From contig JADGGV010000028.1 of NCBI GenBank assembly GCA_019689775.1, positions 1-17,541 of the forward strand: DNA of 17,541 bases, written 5' to 3'. This document shows, in pieces, positions 15,676 to 17,541 of this stretch. The position numbers and the translations under genes were made by a program. The notes under the pieces are model-generated. The model made no database searches. It saw only the letters and a list, made by a program, of their open reading frames with translations, and had not been told where the DNA came from. Source of the DNA: Gemmatimonadota bacterium (GTDB taxonomy: Bacteria > Gemmatimonadota > Gemmatimonadetes > Longimicrobiales > RSA9). How positions within the stretch are numbered: position 1 is the stretch's first letter; each line of letters begins with the position of its first letter.

Positions 15676-15700
15676 CGACGGCCCGGGGTTCCGCTAAGAT
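15672..15700 (+). promoter_or_regulatory. Promoter of the tRNA-Gly/tRNA-Cys unit
   Basis: TTGACG (15672-15677), an exact 17-bp spacer and TAAGAT (15695-15700). The -35 box overlaps the glgA stop codon (TGA 15673-15675). The expected start near 15707 gives a leader of about 100 nt before tRNA-Gly, which RNase processing would have to remove. Confidence 0.75.
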
Positions 15701-15806
15701 TCGTGTTCTTTCGCGGGCATGGCTCGACTGCTTCCGGGAGCGTCGCGGACGGAGCCGGGCCACCGGCGGCTCCGATCGAGCGCCGGACGCGTTGGAGTTG
15801 GTTCGC

Positions 15807-15879
15807 GCGGGAATAGCTCAGGTGGTAGAGCGTCTGCTTGCCATGCAGAAGGTCGCCGGTTCGAGTCCGGTTTCCCGCT
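15807..15879 (+). tRNA. tRNA-Gly (anticodon GCC)
   Basis: The full cloverleaf folds by eye: acceptor GCGGGAA/TTCCCGC, D stem GCTC/GAGC, anticodon stem TCTGC/GCAGA around loop TTGCCAT (anticodon GCC), 5-nt variable loop, T stem GCCGG/CCGGT around TTCGAGT, discriminator T. The 3' CCA is not encoded, so it must be added after transcription. Confidence 0.97.
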
Positions 15880-15905
15880 CTTCCCCGGCCCACCACGCCG
15901 CGGGC

Positions 15906-15977
<72 letters not shown>

Positions 15978-16005
15978 CTTAACTTTTCGAAGGGTACGAC
16001 AGCCG

Positions 16006-16029
16006 TTTGGCAACGGCTTTGGCAACGGC
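16006..16029 (+). repeat. Tandem 12-bp direct repeat after tRNA-Cys
   Basis: TTTGGCAACGGC occurs twice head to tail (16006-16017 and 16018-16029). The first copy is also the right arm of a perfect 6-bp hairpin GCCGTT/AACGGC (16002-16017). On the minus strand the unit reads GCCGTTGCCAAA and shares CGTTGCCA with the repeat at 17112-17135. Confidence 0.85.
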
Positions 16030-16039
16030 CGACAACACG

Positions 16040-16077
16040 AGAGCCCGGAAATTCGGAAAACCGAGTCTCCGGGCTCT
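16040..16077 (+). terminator. Strong hairpin, likely terminator of the tRNA unit
   Basis: A 10-bp outer stem AGAGCCCGGA/TCCGGGCTCT (16040-16049 with 16068-16077), a small internal loop and an inner stem TTCGG/CCGAG (one T-G pair) closed by an AAAA loop. It is downstream of tRNA-Cys. The following bases (GCTGCATCT) are not a T-run, so intrinsic termination would be weak. Confidence 0.55.
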
Positions 16078-16318
16078 GCTGCATCTAGCCGCACCCGCCG
16101 CCGGCCCGCAGCCCATGCGGGTGGAGCCTACATCCTGATATGGGACCCGCGCTGCGTGAATCGGCGCTGAGGGGGTCCTCACCTCCCCAACCGTACCCCC
16201 CGGCCCGTGGACTCCTCGGCTACATCCAGGTGTGCGGGCCGTCCTTCGAGGGCATCTTCGTTGCATTGGCCCGCGCCCAGCCGCAGCTTAGGACCAACCA
16301 GCCAACCTGGAGGGGGCG

Positions 16319-16609
16319 ATGGAGCCGTGGGAAGTCTACGCCGACCTGGCATGGGAACATCTTCGGAAAGAGCGGCAGAAGCCTACTGAGGACTCGGAGG
16401 CCGCCATCCAAGCCTTCATCAACACGGTAGAAATCAACGTCGGCCATCACCTCCTCGGGCTCGGTTGGCGAGTGCCGGAGGCGAGGGACTACGTCCGCCA
16501 TCTCCTTGCTCAGGGCTTGGCGAAGCTCGAAGCGCCCGTAACGCGTGCAGAGGTGCGGCAGCGGGTCAAGAATGCCCACGCTGACTGGGTGCTCGCCCGG
16601 GCGCGTTGA
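16319..16609 (+). CDS. Small protein of unknown function (96 residues)
   Basis: Not recognised. The case for a real gene is a strong ribosome binding site (GGAGG at 16309-16313, 5 nt before the ATG) and a balanced amino-acid composition instead of the Arg/Ala/Pro-rich content of shadow frames. The protein is probably mostly helical (DLAWEHLRKERQ, EAAIQAFINTVEINVG, EARDYVRHLLAQGLAKLE, RAEVRQRVKNAHADWVLAR), soluble and without signal peptide or membrane segment. GC content in its coding region is visibly lower than in the core genes (about 55% in the 60 nt from 16381, counted by eye). It converges on the helix-turn-helix gene across a hairpin. It may be cargo of an integrated element; no function is proposed. 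Confidence 0.6.
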   Translation: MEPWEVYADLAWEHLRKERQKPTEDSEAAIQAFINTVEINVGHHLLGLGWRVPEARDYVRHLLAQGLAKLEAPVTRAEVRQRVKNAHADWVLARAR

Positions 16610-16645
16610 GCTTCGCCGAGTCCCTCGTGTACCGGCCCGAGGTAG

Positions 16646-16680
16646 GGCAGGGGGCTGGCGGTTCGGTCCGGCCCCCTGCC
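16646..16680. terminator. Hairpin between two convergent accessory genes
   Basis: A perfect 10-bp stem GGCAGGGGGC/GCCCCCTGCC (16646-16655 with 16671-16680), extended inward by about 3 pairs. It lies between the stop of the 96-residue gene and the stop of the helix-turn-helix gene. Neither side has a T-run, so its role as a terminator is tentative. Confidence 0.5.
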
Positions 16681-16691
16681 GGGCTGAGGTG

Positions 16692-17132
16692 CTACACAGC
16701 GCGTAGCCGGCGGCCGTCACCATCAAAGATCGGCCCCGCCTCCACGATCTGCTCGTGATCGCGGAGCCAGGCGCGGACCTCGCCCGCGACGAACACCAAC
16801 TCGCCGTCCAGCTTCCGGTGCGGGATGCGCTTCTCGGCCGCCGGGCCGGTGTGGCGGTAGACCCAGCTCTTGGGCTTGCCCGCCGCCTCCGCTACCTCGG
16901 CGACACCGAGCCGCGTCTCCGCCGGCACGGTCCACAGCTTCACGCGCCAGCTCTCCGGCGCCGGCGCCGCTGTCTCACGGGTGAGCACGGAAGGTGTAGC
17001 GACGACGTCGTCCAGCAGCCCCAAGACGGCGCCGGCCGGCAGCATCGTCCCGGGCGGGGCGGCGGCGAGCCACTCCCGCAGCTCGGCCAGGGTCCGCGGT
17101 GCACGCTCAGCCGTTGCCATCCGCGTTGCCAT
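16692..17132 (-). CDS. Helix-turn-helix (excisionase/MerR-like) DNA-binding protein
   Basis: The product is 146 residues. Residues about 73-125 match the compact winged helix-turn-helix of excisionase-like proteins: LGVAEVAEAAGKPKSWVYRH (75-94) is the helix-turn-helix, KRIPHRKLDGELVF the wing, and AGEVRAWLRDHE the closing helix. The N-terminal part TLAELREWLAAAPPGTMLPA (14-33) is a separate short helical region. Such proteins act as recombination directionality factors or small regulators in mobile elements. Two in-frame ATGs (17132 and 17120) lie inside a tandem 12-bp repeat, so the start is ambiguous, and neither has a clear ribosome binding site. No integrase gene is visible beside it, and no clear promoter was found. 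Confidence 0.75.
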   Translation of the reverse strand: MATRMATAERAPRTLAELREWLAAAPPGTMLPAGAVLGLLDDVVATPSVLTRETAAPAPESWRVKLWTVPAETRLGVAEVAEAAGKPKSWVYRHTGPAAEKRIPHRKLDGELVFVAGEVRAWLRDHEQIVEAGPIFDGDGRRLRAV

Positions 17133-17135
17133 CCG
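17112..17135 (+). repeat. Tandem 12-bp direct repeat at the start of the helix-turn-helix gene
   Basis: CGTTGCCATCCG occurs twice head to tail (17112-17123 and 17124-17135). It encodes the MATRMAT start of the protein on the minus strand and shares CGTTGCCA with the repeat at 16006-16029. It may be an operator or recombination protein site, or simply a coding duplication. Confidence 0.8.
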
Positions 17136-17279
17136 TCAGAAGCCCAGTCGTGGCGCCACTTTTCGCAAGCCTGAAAATTCCTACACCCCGCGTCAGCGGC
17201 GCGGCGCCGGGCGCGAGTAGCCGTTCGAGTACGGTCTGCATCGGGTCTCATCATCGTGGACATCCGTCTCTGGTCCTAC

Positions 17280-17531
17280 TCAGTTGACGCCGCCCGGCGT
17301 GGGGCGACTGCTGGCGAATGCCGGCGGTGGAGCCGCGAAGCCTCGGTTCTCCAGGTACGCCGCCAGCGTGGCGCTCACCGTCCCCAACTCGGCGGCGAGG
17401 TACCACAGCGTCTCGGCCTCCTCCGCCGGGAGGACCGCCGCCGCCTGCCTGATCGCGTGCTGCGCCCCATCGGCGAGGCACCAGGCCTGGAGCAACGCCC
17501 CGACCACGGCGAGCCGCTCCTCGCCGGTCAC
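17280..17531 (-). CDS. Small protein of unknown function (83 residues, possibly partial)
   Basis: Not recognised. The reading begins at a GTG (17531), but the frame stays open to the window edge, so the true start may lie outside. The sequence is plausible for a helical soluble protein: ERLAVVGALLQAWCLADGAQ, AIRQAAAVLPAEEAETLWYL, AAELGTVSATLAAYLENRGF, then a Pro-rich tail ending GGVN. It points the same way as the helix-turn-helix gene, with a 147-nt gap between them, and could form an accessory operon with it. Another frame is also open here (17251-17538), but its Arg/Gly-rich content suggests a shadow. Confidence 0.45.
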   Translation of the reverse strand: MTGEERLAVVGALLQAWCLADGAQHAIRQAAAVLPAEEAETLWYLAAELGTVSATLAAYLENRGFAAPPPAFASSRPTPGGVN

Positions 17532-17541
17532 GGTGCACCGT

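Larger units (their letters stand above)
15978..16318. other. Non-coding stretch after tRNA-Cys with hairpins and a tandem repeat
   Basis: No gene is supported in these 341 nt. They hold a tandem 12-bp repeat, a strong hairpin likely to end the tRNA transcript, a small CCCGCA/TGCGGG hairpin (16105-16121), and the ribosome binding site of the next small gene (GGAGG, 16309-16313). Minus-strand open frames here are antisense to the tRNAs and are not taken as genes. Confidence 0.6.

Noticed and set aside
17203..17213. 11-nt match (GGCGCCGGGCG) to the inverted 3' end of tRNA-Cys, considered as a second attachment site
   Set aside because: It is in the wrong orientation, short, and made of near-palindromic GC sequence likely to occur by chance here.

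Overview
The window is about 17.5 kb of GC-rich bacterial chromosome. From the start to about 15.7 kb it carries tightly packed core genes. The last 1.5 kb or so, beyond a tRNA-Cys gene, is accessory in character. A large TonB-dependent receptor with a signal peptide and a carboxypeptidase-regulatory-like domain implies an outer membrane. Together with RNase Y, type II FPP synthase, the MEP pathway and very high GC, this fits a diderm such as a member of Gemmatimonadota. That placement is an inference; no rRNA or marker gene in the window proves it.

Layout. (1) 1-4272, plus strand: 3' part of rny (RNase Y), folD, xseA, xseB and ispA. From folD to ispA the stops and starts overlap, so this looks like one transcript. 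(2) 4394-7197: dxs and nadK, overlapping by 4 nt. The dxs start is best placed at a GTG behind a strong ribosome binding site. (3) 7256-8923: recN, whose ATG lies 5 nt after a -10-like hexamer, suggesting a leaderless mRNA. (4) 8948-8996: a hairpin with T-rich flanks on both strands, shared as a terminator by recN and the convergent receptor gene. (5) 9016-11832, minus strand: the TonB-dependent receptor, with a candidate promoter about 250 nt upstream and a structured leader. (6) 12235-15675, plus strand: an (alpha/alpha)6-type glycoside hydrolase resembling GH125 at its C-terminus, then glgA (glycogen synthase), which suggests a glycan or storage-polysaccharide module. (7) 15672-15977: a promoter overlapping the glgA stop, then tRNA-Gly(GCC) and tRNA-Cys(GCA). 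(8) 15978-17541: hairpins, two tandem 12-bp repeat pairs, two small unknown ORFs and an excisionase-like helix-turn-helix gene. GC content is visibly lower in part of this stretch.

How the genes fit together. ispA and dxs both serve isoprenoid synthesis. folD and nadK serve folate/NADPH metabolism. xseAB and recN act in DNA repair. The cluster resembles the widespread xseA-xseB-ispA-dxs-(tlyA)-nadK-(argR)-recN arrangement but lacks tlyA and argR.

Three well-spaced promoters (receptor, glycoside hydrolase, tRNAs) share the -35 box TTGACG with 17-18 bp spacers, so they give an internally consistent picture of the housekeeping sigma-factor site. No CRISPR array, complete insertion sequence or clear defence system was seen. 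The most unusual signal is the pair of tandem repeat sites sharing CGTTGCCA in the accessory segment next to tRNA-Cys.
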